Assembly: GCF_013185185.1 (NCBI RefSeq)
Contig: NZ_JAAZWE010000004.1
Coordinates: 1-64,000, forward strand
Direction of reading: 5' to 3'
DNA from: Saccharibacillus endophyticus
GTDB lineage: Bacteria > Bacillota > Bacilli > Paenibacillales > Paenibacillaceae
DNA: 64,000 nucleotides
A program made the position numbers and the translations under genes. The notes under the pieces were generated by a model. The model saw only the letters and a program-made list of their open reading frames with translations. It was not told where the DNA came from and searched no databases. Every line of letters begins with the position of its first letter. Within the stretch, counting starts at the first letter, position 1. This document shows positions 25,376 through 35,474 of the stretch, one piece after another.

Positions 25376-27760
25376 TCAAATCGCCGTTTTCCGCCCGTTC
25401 AAAAAATTGCGCAAACGGCTTTCGGGGTCGAGAAGGATGCGGCGGATATCGGCTTCGGATATCGGTTTGGCGATATATTCCTGCATGCCGCTGCCGAGAC
25501 ATTCCTGTTCAAAGCCGGGTTTGACGAAAGCGGTGACGGCAACGAGATACGGAACATGCTCTTCGGGAAGCATCTGACGGATCAGCCGCGCGGCGGTCAA
25601 TCCGTCCATCTCGGGCATTTGCACGTCCATGAATACGAGATCGTATCGATTTTTGGAAATCGACTCGTAAGCTTCGATCCCGTTTTCCGCCATATCTGCG
25701 GAATAACCGAGCTTCAACAGCAATTCTTGCAGCAAACGGCGGTTGACCGGATGATCCTCCGCGATCAGTATACGAATCGGACCCAATGGCGGAACCGAAG
25801 GCTGTTTGGAATCAAGCATAATCAGGTCCGCGTTCGAGCGGTTTTCATGTGCTTGCAGCGTTTTGGAGGAGTCCGTGCACGGCAGCGTGAAACGGAAGAT
25901 TGAACCTTCGTTTTCGCGGCTGTCTACCCGAATGGTGCCGTCCATCAGTTCCACGAGTTTTTTGCAAATCGACAATCCCAGACCGGTTCCGCCGTATTTC
26001 CGATTCAATTCCGGATGAAGCTGCGAAAACGATAAAAATAACCGATCCAGCTTTTCCGACGCGATCCCGACGCCCGTATCTTCAACCTTGAACTCCAGCA
26101 CCGGATTGCGGGAGGCCGACTCCGAAAAGAGATTTACGGAAACGGTGACTGACCCCTGCTCGGTAAACTTGATGGCATTGCCGATCAGATTCGTGAGTAC
26201 CTGTCTCAATCGGACCGGATCGGTCACGATCTTCTCCGGCACGTCGGAAGCGATATGCCAGCTAAGGTCGATCCCGTGCTGCTCCGCATGCGACAAAAAC
26301 AAATCCGTCGTGCTGCCGACCAGCGGCGCAAGCAAAACGCTTTCGGGTTCCAGTACGAGACTTCCGGCGTCGATTTTACTAAAGTCCAATACATCGTTCA
26401 AAATACGCATCAACGAACGCCCGCTATTGCTGACGATCTCGACGAATTCGCGCTGCTGCTCATCCAGATCGGTATCGAGCAGCAGATCGGTCATGCCGAG
26501 TACGCCGTTCATCGGCGTACGGATCTCGTGGCTCATCATGGCAAGAAATTCCGATTTCGCCGAAGCCGCTTGTTCCGCCAATTCTTTTTGACGCCATATT
26601 TCCCGCTCGTTCGTGATGTCGCGGAAAACGACGACGGTCCCTTGCACTTCGCCTTTATCGATAATCGGATTGACGGTATACTCTGCCAAAAGGCTTGATC
26701 CGTCTTTTCTCCATAAAACGCCTTCGTTGACCGATCGGGATACGCCGTCGCATACGGTGGCGCAGATCGGGCACTCGTCGACGGAATAGGGAATGCCTCC
26801 GTTGCTCGAATGGGACAGCAATCCGTGATTGTCGCTGCCGATAAATTCGTCTTGGTCGTAACCGAGCAGCCGTAAAGCCCGCGGATTGGCAAACATGGCG
26901 CGTCCGTCTTTTCCGATCCCGAAGATGCCTTCCGAAACGGCGTTCAAAATCAAAGTATACTCATAGCCAAGCTGTTCGATCCGGCGAACATACTGCTTGC
27001 GCTCGGTAATATCGCTGGCGATACCGTAAACCCCTACCACTCGGCCGTCCACGACGATCGGGATATTGATGATATTCAAATCCGCAGGCTGTCCGTCTTT
27101 GCGGATGATCGAAGCTTCGTAATTTTGCGGAATTCCTTGGCAGGCGGCTGCGAAATGCCGATTGGTTCGCTCCAAATTTTCGTCTTCGATCGCGCTGCGG
27201 TAAGAAATGCCGATCAAATCTTCTCTGCGGCAGCCCAACAGCGTAGCCATGCTATCGTTGCAAGACATGTAAACTCCTTCCAAACTCAGCGAATACACGC
27301 CCGAAGGATTATAGTCAAACAGCGATTTGTAGCGTTCTTCGCTTTCCTGAAGACGACGCTCGGCAAGTATGCGTTCAGTCTTATCGCGGCAAACGACGTA
27401 AATGCCGAGCTGCTGCGATTCGTGCACCAACGGAACAAATTCGAGATGCAGCTGAAGTTCGGATCCGTTTTTGTGGCGCATTCCGAATTCGATTCGGGTC
27501 ACGCGTCCCTCGGACGCTTGGATAAATAAATTCCGGAGATCGCCGAACGCTCCATCCGGAACGCCGTTGGCGGCGCGAGCCATATCGGCCAGTTCGTCGG
27601 GCGTGTATCCGGTGATTTTTTGTACCGCCAAATTGGAGTCGACGATCGCACCGGCTTCATCCAGCACGACGATTCCATCAGGATGATTGGCAAGCAGAGA
27701 ATGGTAGATGCCGACCTTCGATACCAAATCTCTGAGTTTTGTTCTCCGCTTTTGCTCCAC
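25376..27760 (-). CDS. Hybrid sensor histidine kinase with three PAS domains and a receiver
   Basis: 794 residues starting with GTG at 27760 (AAGGGG 10 nt upstream). Order: PAS (15-130), PAS (140-255), PAS (262-385), HisKA with His411 in MMSHEIRTPMNG, HATPase with DTGVGI and GGTGLGLSICK, and a C-terminal receiver with Asp712 in VFMDVQMPEMDG. There is no membrane segment, so it senses a cytosolic signal. The third PAS holds a Cys-rich DECPICATVCDG loop. No response regulator or Hpt gene is adjacent, making it an orphan phosphorelay kinase. Confidence 0.93.
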   Translation of the reverse strand: MEQKRRTKLRDLVSKVGIYHSLLANHPDGIVVLDEAGAIVDSNLAVQKITGYTPDELADMARAANGVPDGAFGDLRNLFIQASEGRVTRIEFGMRHKNGSELQLHLEFVPLVHESQQLGIYVVCRDKTERILAERRLQESEERYKSLFDYNPSGVYSLSLEGVYMSCNDSMATLLGCRREDLIGISYRSAIEDENLERTNRHFAAACQGIPQNYEASIIRKDGQPADLNIINIPIVVDGRVVGVYGIASDITERKQYVRRIEQLGYEYTLILNAVSEGIFGIGKDGRAMFANPRALRLLGYDQDEFIGSDNHGLLSHSSNGGIPYSVDECPICATVCDGVSRSVNEGVLWRKDGSSLLAEYTVNPIIDKGEVQGTVVVFRDITNEREIWRQKELAEQAASAKSEFLAMMSHEIRTPMNGVLGMTDLLLDTDLDEQQREFVEIVSNSGRSLMRILNDVLDFSKIDAGSLVLEPESVLLAPLVGSTTDLFLSHAEQHGIDLSWHIASDVPEKIVTDPVRLRQVLTNLIGNAIKFTEQGSVTVSVNLFSESASRNPVLEFKVEDTGVGIASEKLDRLFLSFSQLHPELNRKYGGTGLGLSICKKLVELMDGTIRVDSRENEGSIFRFTLPCTDSSKTLQAHENRSNADLIMLDSKQPSVPPLGPIRILIAEDHPVNRRLLQELLLKLGYSADMAENGIEAYESISKNRYDLVFMDVQMPEMDGLTAARLIRQMLPEEHVPYLVAVTAFVKPGFEQECLGSGMQEYIAKPISEADIRRILLDPESRLRNFLNGRKTAI

Positions 27761-27950
27761 GGCTAAATGTCCCCTTACTCGAAATGAATCGAAAGATGAT
27801 GAACGCTGTCTTGTCGCACATTCATAACTACCTGTTCATTACCCCTTCGACAAAAGAAAAAAACGATTCGACAACGACAATAAGTTAAAGTCGATAAATT
27901 TGGACCGGCTTGTCGCCCTGCTTTTCGCTCGTTCTTTCGGAATCAAAAAA

Positions 27951-27975
27951 GAGAAACGGAAAAGTCCGTTTCTCG
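27951..27975 (-). terminator. Terminator of the SGNH hydrolase gene
   Basis: GAGAAACGGA / TCCGTTTCTC with 5-nt loop; on the minus strand it continues into TTTTTT. The 286-nt gap 27761-28046 holds nothing else obvious. Confidence 0.85.
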
Positions 27976-28046
27976 GGCTATGAAGAAAGTTACGGTTTCG
28001 GGAGAAGTCGTCAAGCCCCGAAATCGGCCGGCATCTCTTATGAAAT

Positions 28047-29288
28047 TCAAGGATTCACGAAAACAGTGCGCAGGCGAGGCGTGTATTGCACGTCAAAACC
28101 GAGTCCGTCCGCCAAAACGGCCAGAGGCACATAGGTTTTCGACACTCCGTTCACCTTTTCGGTAAATGCCGGAATTTTGATCGCGGTACTTGTTCCGTTT
28201 ACGGTAATCGACTTCTTATCGACCGGAATCGCGACGTTGCGACCGCCGAAATCGATGCTGGCCGTAGACGTTTTGTTATCCCACTTGAGGTTGGCTCCCA
28301 AAGCATCGGTAATATCACGCAGCACGACGAAGGTCGTTCCGTTTTTCAGAATCGGCTTGAAGCCGGTGTTCAGTTCTTTGCCGGATACAACGACGGCTAC
28401 CGTACTGGAGGCCGGCGTTTTGCTCAGCGTGCGATACTCGCCCCAAATCTTTTCGGAAAAAACTTTGGCGAGAGCTTCATAACCGACTTGGTTGGGATGA
28501 ATATCCTGGCGGGCGATATGCGTCAGCTGCATTTCGCGTCCGACGAACAGCGGAGCCACGTTAACAGCTTCGACATGGCCGCCTGCCGCGTTTTGCGCGG
28601 TCACTACGCCGTTCAAAGTCGTCGTGTACGCAGTTGCCGCTTGGTTGAGCGTCGCGTACAGCGTTTTGGCCGCGACTGCCGGAACAGGCTGGTATTGATC
28701 GGCGACCACGATGCGCGCATCCGGGTTGATCTCGCGCAGATCGGTCAACACTTCGCTAAGGTTGACCGCGTACGTTTGCAGCAGCGCTTCGACTTTCGGC
28801 GTCAGTTCGGCCGCCGTAGGAAGAGTACCGGTAATCAACGGCAGCAGATCGTTGCCGCCGATCGTGATCGCGATGACGTCGGCTTCCGCCACGTCTGCTC
28901 GAACGGCGGCCACGCCGGAAGCGAATACGCCAGCGTTCGGATCGCGCAGCCCGCTTTGAATAGCGTCGGCCGTCGTGTTCGTTCCGGCACGAACCGCTTC
29001 GATATAATGCTCGAGCCCGGACGAGTTCAAACCGGAAATCCCGTAGTTCGCCACTTCCGTGCGTCCGTGAAAACGTCCTTGTTCCGCTAAACGAGGAACG
29101 AATCCGTAATAGTCGGCGGGTGCTTTTTCCGGCTCGTAACCGGCTGTGAGCGAATCGCCGAATGTCACAATCTTATAACTCTCTTCCGCTGCAAAAGTGT
29201 CGCGAATGCCCGCCAGTCCGAATGCCGGTAGAACGAGTGCCGCGCATACGAGCACCTTCCAGCTTTTTTTCCATGTCGTCGTTGTCAT
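28047..29288 (-). CDS. Secreted SGNH/GDSL hydrolase with C-terminal stalk domain
   Basis: 413 residues from the ATG at 29288 (AAGGAG 6 nt upstream). Signal peptide about 1-33 (KKSWKVLVCAALVLPAFGLA, cleavage near FAAEE). SGNH hydrolase: block I Ser in VTFGDSLTAGYEP, block III in TIGGNDLL, and block V Asp/His in DIHPNQVGY. From about residue 305 a copper-amine-oxidase N-like domain (FVVLRDITDALGANLKW ... KTYVPLAVLADGLGF), common in Paenibacillus exoproteins, follows. An exported esterase/lipase-like enzyme; substrate unknown. Confidence 0.9.
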   Translation of the reverse strand: MTTTTWKKSWKVLVCAALVLPAFGLAGIRDTFAAEESYKIVTFGDSLTAGYEPEKAPADYYGFVPRLAEQGRFHGRTEVANYGISGLNSSGLEHYIEAVRAGTNTTADAIQSGLRDPNAGVFASGVAAVRADVAEADVIAITIGGNDLLPLITGTLPTAAELTPKVEALLQTYAVNLSEVLTDLREINPDARIVVADQYQPVPAVAAKTLYATLNQAATAYTTTLNGVVTAQNAAGGHVEAVNVAPLFVGREMQLTHIARQDIHPNQVGYEALAKVFSEKIWGEYRTLSKTPASSTVAVVVSGKELNTGFKPILKNGTTFVVLRDITDALGANLKWDNKTSTASIDFGGRNVAIPVDKKSITVNGTSTAIKIPAFTEKVNGVSKTYVPLAVLADGLGFDVQYTPRLRTVFVNP

Positions 29289-29373
29289 TGTTGTCTCCTT
29301 CTGGTCCTCCCGGACCGCTTCGAATAGGGGCGACATCCGGTCTGCAAGCATGCAGCCGCATAATCAAAAAACT

Positions 29374-29409
29374 GCCGTCGCATCGGAAAGCACTCCCGAA
29401 TGCGGCGGC
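29374..29409 (-). terminator. Terminator of the 93-residue protein gene
   Basis: Minus strand GCCGCCGCAT pairs with ATGCGACGGC, followed by AGTTTTTTG. Confidence 0.75.
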
Positions 29410-29431
29410 CAGCTTTGTCTACCTTTGTTAG

Positions 29432-29713
29432 TTACTTCGATTCGTCCGGCTCGATTTCCTGCGAGTCCGGACGCGTTTTTTTCAAATAATCGTCATACCG
29501 ACCGTCAATCTCTTCCGCCATTTGACGATAAAGACGAGTTTCCTCGACGATCGGATCGAGCGACGTCTGAATCCGGATCTCGTACCTCGGCGAAATCTGC
29601 TCGCGCTCTTTGCGCTCGCGGTCCTCGTCCTTCAGTTCGCCTTCCGTCAACAGCTCGCTCAGCTCTTCTTCCAACTCTTCCATTCCGGGTCTGCGGTCTT
29701 GCGTATCGCTCAT
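29432..29713 (-). CDS. Hypothetical acidic protein
   Basis: 93 residues; GAGGAGG precedes the ATG at good spacing. Strongly charged and mostly helical (MEELEEELSELLTEGELK, ERKEREQ), with a likely coiled-coil N-terminal half and no membrane segment. I recognise no family. It lies 42 nt after the inositol monophosphatase gene and probably shares its transcript, ending at its own terminator. Confidence 0.65.
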   Translation of the reverse strand: MSDTQDRRPGMEELEEELSELLTEGELKDEDRERKEREQISPRYEIRIQTSLDPIVEETRLYRQMAEEIDGRYDDYLKKTRPDSQEIEPDESK

Positions 29714-29755
29714 GGCGATTCCTCCTCGGGAAGTCGATATTGAACAGTCGAATAA

Positions 29756-30616
29756 TTAAACGCCCGTGGCGTCGGCTTCTTTCAGCACAGTCAACAATTC
29801 AGCGTGCAATACGCCGTTCGTCGCCACGATGTTGCGTACGCCGAGATGGTACGCGTCTCCCAACGTATCGCTGACGCGGCCGCCGGATTCGGCAACCAGC
29901 AAAGCGCCCGCCGCGATATCCCAAGCATTCAGGCCGGCTTCCCAATAACCGCTCAGTCGGCCGGCGGCCACATGCGCAAGATGCAGGGCTGCCGATCCTC
30001 CGGCGCGCAAGCTGCGTGCGCGAGGCGCAAGCGCTTCGATGCCGCGCAGGTTAATCGGAAGCTTCACGACCGGATCGGCCGGGAAACCTACCGCGATCAA
30101 CCCTTCGGCCAAACGCTCTTCCTTCGATACCGTCATGCGAACGCCGTGCACGTAAGCGCCTTTGCCTTTTTCCGCCACGAACATCTCGTCGCGCGACGGA
30201 TCGTAAATAACGCCCAGAATCACTTCGCCGTTGTGAGCCAGCGCGATCGAGACCGAGTAGAACGGGAAACCGTGCACGAAATTGGTCGTTCCGTCGATCG
30301 GATCGATGATCCACAGATATTCTTCATCGCGGGCTTCGGATAACGCGCGAATCGAAGCTTCTTCGCCCGGTTCGACGCTTTCTTCGCCCAAAATGCCATG
30401 GTCGGGAAAATGAGTCAGGATCAAACGGCGGATCATCTGCTCGGCGCCTTTGTCGATCTCGGTGACCAGGTCCTGTCCGGATGTTTTCGTGGACAATTGA
30501 CCGTGCGTTCCCTGTCTGCTTCTAATCCATTCGCCTGCTTTGGCCGCCGCATTGACCGCAACGGCCGTATAGCTTTTTCCTGTTAGTACATAAGGGATCT
30601 TGTCGTTCGATTCCAC
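29756..30616 (-). CDS. Inositol monophosphatase family protein
   Basis: 286 residues with GTG start at 30616 after AAAGGCGG. Metal-binding and catalytic motifs are intact: GEES (residues 76-79 area), the WIIDPIDGTTNFVHGFP motif, and WDIAAGALLVAESGG. Mg-dependent phosphatases of this family act on inositol phosphates, sugar phosphates or 3'-phosphoadenosine phosphate; the substrate here cannot be fixed. It is 57 nt downstream of the 109-residue gene and probably in the same transcript. Confidence 0.92.
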   Translation of the reverse strand: MESNDKIPYVLTGKSYTAVAVNAAAKAGEWIRSRQGTHGQLSTKTSGQDLVTEIDKGAEQMIRRLILTHFPDHGILGEESVEPGEEASIRALSEARDEEYLWIIDPIDGTTNFVHGFPFYSVSIALAHNGEVILGVIYDPSRDEMFVAEKGKGAYVHGVRMTVSKEERLAEGLIAVGFPADPVVKLPINLRGIEALAPRARSLRAGGSAALHLAHVAAGRLSGYWEAGLNAWDIAAGALLVAESGGRVSDTLGDAYHLGVRNIVATNGVLHAELLTVLKEADATGV

Positions 30617-30673
30617 TGGTTTACCGCCTTTCTTGAACTGCTCGTTGAATTGGGTCGTTTCGTTAAAAACGTC

Positions 30674-31003
30674 CTAGCTGCTCTTCGATTCCTGCTCGCC
30701 GAAATACATCTCGTGCGCCAACGCCGTCAGCACCCGGGATTCCTCGTCCGTCAGCTTGCGCACCAGGTCCAGTTCAACCTGCGTGATTTCTTTGTCCTGA
30801 AAATTGATTTCCGCGATCGAGGCCGTGACCAACACGATGGCGACGGCTTTATTGTCCGGCGTATACGCGATGGCTTTTTGTCCGGTCGGGAAAATGCGGA
30901 ACCCGTCTTTGCGCATTTTGCCTTTTCCGTATTCGAGCACCTCGTACAGTTCCTGTTCGTTCTTGAACTTGCAGATTGAATTGAACTCGGCTTGAAAACC
31001 CAT
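30674..31003 (-). CDS. Hypothetical protein, DUF2584-like
   Basis: 109 residues; AGGAGG 8 nt before the ATG. It begins MGFQAEFNSICKFKNEQELY and contains KDGFRIFPTGQKAIAY, which reminds me of the small DUF2584 proteins of Bacilli; I hold this loosely. No membrane segment. First gene of a probable operon with the IMPase and the acidic protein. TATAAAT lies directly upstream of the ribosome site. Confidence 0.6.
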   Translation of the reverse strand: MGFQAEFNSICKFKNEQELYEVLEYGKGKMRKDGFRIFPTGQKAIAYTPDNKAVAIVLVTASIAEINFQDKEITQVELDLVRKLTDEESRVLTALAHEMYFGEQESKSS

Positions 31004-31091
31004 GACCGTAACCTCCTATTTATAGTTCTCTTCATCTTCAACCCCTTCGGGCAAGAAGATGAAGAACACGCGCGTTAAGCGATAGATTTTT

Positions 31092-31118
31092 CGGCAAACC
31101 TTCGGTTGGTTTGCCGAT
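31092..31118. other. Hairpin downstream of ddl
   Basis: TCGGCAAACC / GGTTTGCCGA with a 7-nt loop. On the minus strand, the direction of ddl, it is not followed by T residues, so it is not a convincing terminator for ddl. On the plus strand TTTT follows, but no rightward gene precedes it. Confidence 0.5.
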
Positions 31119-31172
31119 TTTAAAAGATTTGATGTCGTTGGTAACCAGGACATCGTTGAACTGGAAAAAGCT

Positions 31173-31230
31173 CGCTTGGCGCGGGTTCACGAATCTTCTT
31201 GGCCTTAGGCTTAGAAGATTCATTTCTCCT
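31173..31230 (+). repeat. 58-bp hairpin repeat, copy 2 (tandem)
   Basis: Contains GAATCTTCT paired with AGAAGATTC around an inner GCC/GGC. It differs from copy 3 by one base (GGGTTC against GGGCTC); the repeat period is 66 bp. Confidence 0.85.
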
Positions 31231-31238
31231 AAAGACTT

Positions 31239-31296
31239 CGCTTGGCGCGGGCTCACGAATCTTCTTGGCCTTAGGCTTAGAAGATTCATTTCTCCT
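31239..31296 (+). repeat. 58-bp hairpin repeat, copy 3 (tandem, overlaps the ddl stop codon)
   Basis: Same sequence as copy 2 but one base. Its last two bases fall in the ddl stop codon (31295-31297), so in the ddl mRNA the hairpin begins right at the end of the coding region. Confidence 0.85.
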
Positions 31297-32383
31297 ATCT
31301 TCCGTATTGAAGTTGCGTTCTCGCCTCATGTCTCTCCAACGCCAGCTCAATCAACTTGTCGAGCAGTGCCTGATACGACGTTCCCGTCTCGCGCCACAGC
31401 AGCGGATACATGCTGAACGGCGTAAAGCCGGGCATCGTATTCACTTCGTTGATCAGAATTTTGTTATCCGAACGGCGCACGAAAAAGTCGGCGCGGCACA
31501 ATCCGCTGCCTTCGACGGCTTTGAACGCCCGAATCGCCAGTTCGCGCAGCGAATCGGCCAGATCCGCATCGACCGGAGCCGGAATCATCATCTCGGACTT
31601 GCCGTCGATATACTTCGCGTTATAGTCGTAGTAATCGCCGGAAGATACGATCTCGCCCGGCACGGAAGCTTGCGGTTCGTCGTTGCCGAGCACGCCTACT
31701 TCGAGTTCGCGCCCGTCGATGAACGTCTCGATCAGCACCTTGCGGTCGTAACGAAGCGCCAGCTCGACCGCGTCGATCAGGGCTTCCTGGTCGGCGGCTT
31801 TGGAAATGCCTACGCTGGAACCGAGGTTCGCCGGCTTGACGAAGCACGGATAGCCGAGCTTGTTTTCCGCTTCCTGCAGCAGTTCATGACGATTTACGCG
31901 CCAATCGCGCTCGCCGAAAGCGATATACTCTCCCTGCTCCAAACCTGCGGCGGCAAACAACTTTTTCATGACATCTTTGTCCATGCCCGCGGAAGACGAA
32001 AGCACGCCCGCGCCCACATAAGGAAGTCCCGCCATTTCGAACAGTCCCTGAATCGTGCCGTCCTCGCCGAACGTGCCGTGCAGCAGCGGGAACATCACGT
32101 CAATGCTGCTCGCCTGTCCGCTCAGTGCGGCGAACATGGCGCCTGCCGCTTCCGCCGTACCGCCTGCCGCGGCTTCCAACTTCATGTCTTCCACCGAGTT
32201 CATCGGTCCGTCAAGAACGGATCCCATTCGCCACTCGCCGCGGAGGGTAATATAAAAAGGAACGATCTCGTATTTGCCGTAATCGAATGCATTCATTACC
32301 GCAAAACCGGTCTGCAACGAAATCTCGTGTTCGCCCGATTTGCCGCCATATACCAGTCCTACGGTTACTTTGTTTGCTGTCAT
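31295..32383 (-). CDS. ddl: D-alanine--D-alanine ligase
   Basis: 362 residues, normal length. ATP-grasp enzyme: VYGGKSGEHEISLQTG at the N-terminus, HGTFGEDGTIQGLFEM, KPANLGSSVGISKA, and the metal-binding INEVNTMPGFTPFSMYP near the end. It makes the D-Ala-D-Ala dipeptide for peptidoglycan. GGGGG lies 7 nt before the ATG. No murF follows, so ddl stands alone here. Its stop codon abuts a tandem hairpin repeat. Confidence 0.97.
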   Translation of the reverse strand: MTANKVTVGLVYGGKSGEHEISLQTGFAVMNAFDYGKYEIVPFYITLRGEWRMGSVLDGPMNSVEDMKLEAAAGGTAEAAGAMFAALSGQASSIDVMFPLLHGTFGEDGTIQGLFEMAGLPYVGAGVLSSSAGMDKDVMKKLFAAAGLEQGEYIAFGERDWRVNRHELLQEAENKLGYPCFVKPANLGSSVGISKAADQEALIDAVELALRYDRKVLIETFIDGRELEVGVLGNDEPQASVPGEIVSSGDYYDYNAKYIDGKSEMMIPAPVDADLADSLRELAIRAFKAVEGSGLCRADFFVRRSDNKILINEVNTMPGFTPFSMYPLLWRETGTSYQALLDKLIELALERHEARTQLQYGR

Positions 32384-32539
32384 GTCCGAACCCCCGTCAA
32401 TTCATTAAAATCCCTTTCACCAGTATAGTGGATCGGCGGCCTGCCTGCAAAGAAAAGACGCATACCGCCAGGCTTCCAAATTCGATGCGGCGCGGCGATT
32501 TCGGGGTAAAAAGGACTTTACGCGCCGGATTGTAAACGT

Positions 32540-32545
32540 TATAAT
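32540..32545 (+). promoter_or_regulatory. Likely -10 box of the aconitase promoter
   Basis: TATAAT at 32540-32545 with a weak -35 (TTTACG, 17 nt upstream). The palindrome at 32570-32586 would lie about 18-35 nt into the transcript. Confidence 0.55.
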
Positions 32546-32569
32546 TAAAACAGATATTTTTGAAATTTG

Positions 32570-32586
32570 GTTTCACCCAATGAAAC
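32570..32586. promoter_or_regulatory. Putative operator GTTTCA-N5-TGAAAC in the acnA leader
   Basis: Perfect 6-bp inverted repeat with a 5-bp centre (CCCAA), just downstream of the presumed transcription start. An identical half-site and spacing pair lies upstream of the IclR-family gene at 44667-44683. Such a position fits repression by roadblock. Confidence 0.5.
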
Positions 32587-32635
32587 AAACGACATTTAAA
32601 GTTGCTTCATCCCATTTTCCGAGGAGGTACACCCC

Positions 32636-35356
32636 ATGGCTTTGTCCGATCGATTCTCCACCGCCAGCACTCTCGAGTCCGGTGGCAAGACTTACCGTTA
32701 TTACAGCCTGAAGGCACTCGAAGAACAAGGACACGGCAGCATTTCCAAGCTTCCGTTCTCCATTCGCGTTCTGCTCGAAGCCGCCGTGCGCCAATTCGAC
32801 GGCCGCGCGATCACCGAGGAACACGTCAAGCAAATCGCGCGTTGGAACGAAGACCGCGACGCGAATAAAGAAATTCCGTTTATCCCGGCACGCATCGTTC
32901 TGCAAGACTTCACCGGCGTTCCGGTCGTCGTCGATCTGGCAGCGATGCGCGACACGGTTAAGCTTGCCGGCGGCGATCCGAAGCAGATCAACCCGCTCGT
33001 GCCTGTCGACCTCGTTATCGACCACTCGGTCATGGTCGACGCTTTCGGTACGGCAGACGCGCTGGATTACAACATCAACGTCGAATTCGAGCGCAACGAA
33101 GAACGTTACCGCTTCCTGCGTTGGGCGCAAACGGCATTCGATAACTTCCGCGCCGTACCGCCGTCAACGGGCATCGTGCACCAGGTCAACCTGGAGTACC
33201 TCGCTTCCGTAGCGGCAACGAAGGTGATCGACGGAGAGACTTACGTCTTCCCGGATTCCCTCGTCGGCACGGACTCTCATACCACCATGATCAACGGTCT
33301 GGGCGTTGTCGGTTGGGGCGTCGGCGGCATCGAGGCGGAAGCCGGCATGCTGGGTCAACCTCTGTACTTCGTTACCCCTGACGTCGTCGGTTTCAAGCTG
33401 ACGGGCAGCCTGGCCGAAGGCGCGACCGCGACCGACCTGGCGCTGACGGTTACCGAAATCCTGCGCAAAAAAGGCGTTGTCGGCAAATTCGTCGAGTTCT
33501 ACGGTCCCGGCCTGAGCAACATCAGCCTGGCGGACCGCGCGACCGTTGCCAACATGGCACCGGAATACGGCGCGACGGTCGGTTTCTTCCCGGTCGACTC
33601 CGAAACGCTTAACTACCTGCGCAGCACGGGACGCGAAGACGAACAGATCGAACTCGTGGAAAAATATTACCGCGCGCAAGGCATGTTCCGTACCGACGAC
33701 ATGGCCGATCCGGAGTTCAGCGAAGTGCTGGAACTCGATCTGGCTTCCGTGGTACCGAGCCTTGCGGGACCGAAGCGTCCGCAGGACCGCATCGAGCTGA
33801 CCAACATGAAGAAAAACTTCGAAGACATCGTGCGTACTCCGGTCGACAAAGGCGGTTACGGCCTGAGCGACGAGAAAATCGCGCAAAAAGTCACGGTCAA
33901 CCATAAAAACGGCAAAACCAGCGAAATGGGAGCCGGTGCTGTCGCGATCGCGGCGATTACAAGCTGCACCAACACGTCCAACCCGAGCGTTATGCTGGGT
34001 GCGGGCCTGCTGGCGAAAAAAGCGGTGGAACGCGGTCTGGTTCGTCCGGAATACGTCAAAACCAGCTTGACCCCGGGCTCCCTGATCGTAACCGACTACC
34101 TGTTCAAAGCCGGTTTGCTCGAGCCGCTGGAAAAACTGGGCTTCTACGTTGCCGGTTACGGCTGCGCGACATGCATCGGCAACTCCGGCCCGCTGCCGGA
34201 CGAAGTGGCGAAAGTCGTCGCCGATAACGATCTGACCGTTGCGGGCGTGCTGTCCGGCAACCGGAACTTCGAAGGGCGCATACACGCCCAGGTCAAAATG
34301 AACTACTTGGCTTCGCCTCCGCTCGTCGTCGCTTACGCGCTGGCAGGTACGGTCAACATCGACATGGCGACGGAACCGCTCGGCTACGACCAACAGGGCG
34401 AACCGGTCTTCCTGAAAGACATTTGGCCGACTTCCCAGGAGATCCGCGACGCGATCGCCATGGCGATCACGCCGGAAATGTTCCGTCTGAAGTACGCCAA
34501 CGTCTTCACGGCCAACGAGCGTTGGAACGAGATCGAAGTGCCGGAAGGCGAACTGTACGAATGGGACGCGAAATCGACGTATATCCAAAACCCTCCGTTC
34601 TTCCGCAAGCTGAACGAAGGCATGAACGATATCGCCGACATCAAGCAATCCCGCGTGCTGGCGCTGATGGGCGATTCGGTCACGACCGACCACATTTCTC
34701 CGGCGGGAAACATCGCGCCGAGCAGCCCTGCCGGTCTGTACTTGGCCGAAAACGGCGTCGAGCGCAAAGACTTCAACTCCTACGGCTCGCGCCGCGGTAA
34801 CCACGAAGTCATGATGCGCGGCACGTTCGCCAACATCCGGATTCGCAACCAGGTCGCTCCGGGCACCGAAGGCGGCGTAACCAAGTACCTGCCGACCGAC
34901 GAAGTGATGTCCATCTATGACGCTTCGATGAAGTATCAAGACGAAGGTCAGAACTTGATCGTCATCGCCGGCAAAGAATACGGAACGGGCAGCTCGCGCG
35001 ACTGGGCGGCAAAAGGCACGATGCTGCTCGGCGTCAAAGCCGTCATCGCGGAAAGCTTCGAACGGATTCACCGCAGCAACCTCGTCGGCATGGGCGTTCT
35101 GCCTCTCCAATTCGAAGAAGGTTCGAGCTGGAAGTCGCTGGCTCTCGACGGTACGGAAACGTACGATATCCTCGGCCTGAGCAATGACGTGAAGCCTGGC
35201 GAAAAGCTGACCGTAGCCGCAACCCGCACGGATGGCACGAAGTTCGAATTCAACGCAATTGCTCGTCTGGACAGCATGGTCGATATCGACTACTACTACA
35301 ACGGAGGCATCCTGCAAACGGTACTTCGTCAAATGATGAAGGTTTCCCAGGATTAA
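32636..35356 (+). CDS. acnA: Aconitate hydratase
   Basis: 906 residues, the IRP1/AcnA type. The [4Fe-4S] ligands are Cys444 ([10 protein letters not shown]), Cys510 and Cys513 ([14 protein letters not shown]). Further motifs are [24 protein letters not shown] and the C-terminal swivel domain with [16 protein letters not shown]. It interconverts citrate and isocitrate in the TCA cycle and, without its cluster, related proteins bind RNA. GAGGAGG precedes the ATG. Monocistronic, with a strong terminator at 35475-35518. Confidence 0.98.
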   Translation: MALSDRFSTASTLESGGKTYRYYSLKALEEQGHGSISKLPFSIRVLLEAAVRQFDGRAITEEHVKQIARWNEDRDANKEIPFIPARIVLQDFTGVPVVVDLAAMRDTVKLAGGDPKQINPLVPVDLVIDHSVMVDAFGTADALDYNINVEFERNEERYRFLRWAQTAFDNFRAVPPSTGIVHQVNLEYLASVAATKVIDGETYVFPDSLVGTDSHTTMINGLGVVGWGVGGIEAEAGMLGQPLYFVTPDVVGFKLTGSLAEGATATDLALTVTEILRKKGVVGKFVEFYGPGLSNISLADRATVANMAPEYGATVGFFPVDSETLNYLRSTGREDEQIELVEKYYRAQGMFRTDDMADPEFSEVLELDLASVVPSLAGPKRPQDRIELTNMKKNFEDIVRTPVDKGGYGLSDEKIAQKVTVNHKNGKTSEMGAGAVAIAAITSCTNTSNPSVMLGAGLLAKKAVERGLVRPEYVKTSLTPGSLIVTDYLFKAGLLEPLEKLGFYVAGYGCATCIGNSGPLPDEVAKVVADNDLTVAGVLSGNRNFEGRIHAQVKMNYLASPPLVVAYALAGTVNIDMATEPLGYDQQGEPVFLKDIWPTSQEIRDAIAMAITPEMFRLKYANVFTANERWNEIEVPEGELYEWDAKSTYIQNPPFFRKLNEGMNDIADIKQSRVLALMGDSVTTDHISPAGNIAPSSPAGLYLAENGVERKDFNSYGSRRGNHEVMMRGTFANIRIRNQVAPGTEGGVTKYLPTDEVMSIYDASMKYQDEGQNLIVIAGKEYGTGSSRDWAAKGTMLLGVKAVIAESFERIHRSNLVGMGVLPLQFEEGSSWKSLALDGTETYDILGLSNDVKPGEKLTVAATRTDGTKFEFNAIARLDSMVDIDYYYNGGILQTVLRQMMKVSQD

Positions 35357-35383
35357 TACTTGATCAACTCTTAATCAGAGGCT

Positions 35384-35460
35384 TATGTTCACCTGAAACG
35401 CATACGCCTTAAGTGCATTTCAGGCGGACGTAACCTTACCTTTAATGCGGATCAGGTACT
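35384..35460 (-). repeat. Conserved hairpin element, copy A
   Basis: Stem CCTGAAACGCA (35392-35402) with TGCATTTCAGG (35414-35424), then GGACGTAACCTTACC and GCGGATCAGGTAC. Copy B at 59590-59668 has the same layout with different but still paired stem bases. The single C-A mismatch in the plus-strand stem becomes a U-G pair in a minus-strand RNA, so I list the minus strand. Confidence 0.6.
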
Positions 35461-35474
35461 CATTCGTCTCTCTA

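Noticed and set aside
31038..31289. Minus-strand ORF reading through the tandem 58-bp repeats (repeated NLLSLRPRRFV)
   Set aside because: The apparent peptide repeat is only the translation of the DNA repeat; no ribosome site.
33164..35332. 722-residue minus-strand ORF within acnA
   Set aside because: Antisense shadow of a fully conserved aconitase; composition is not protein-like.
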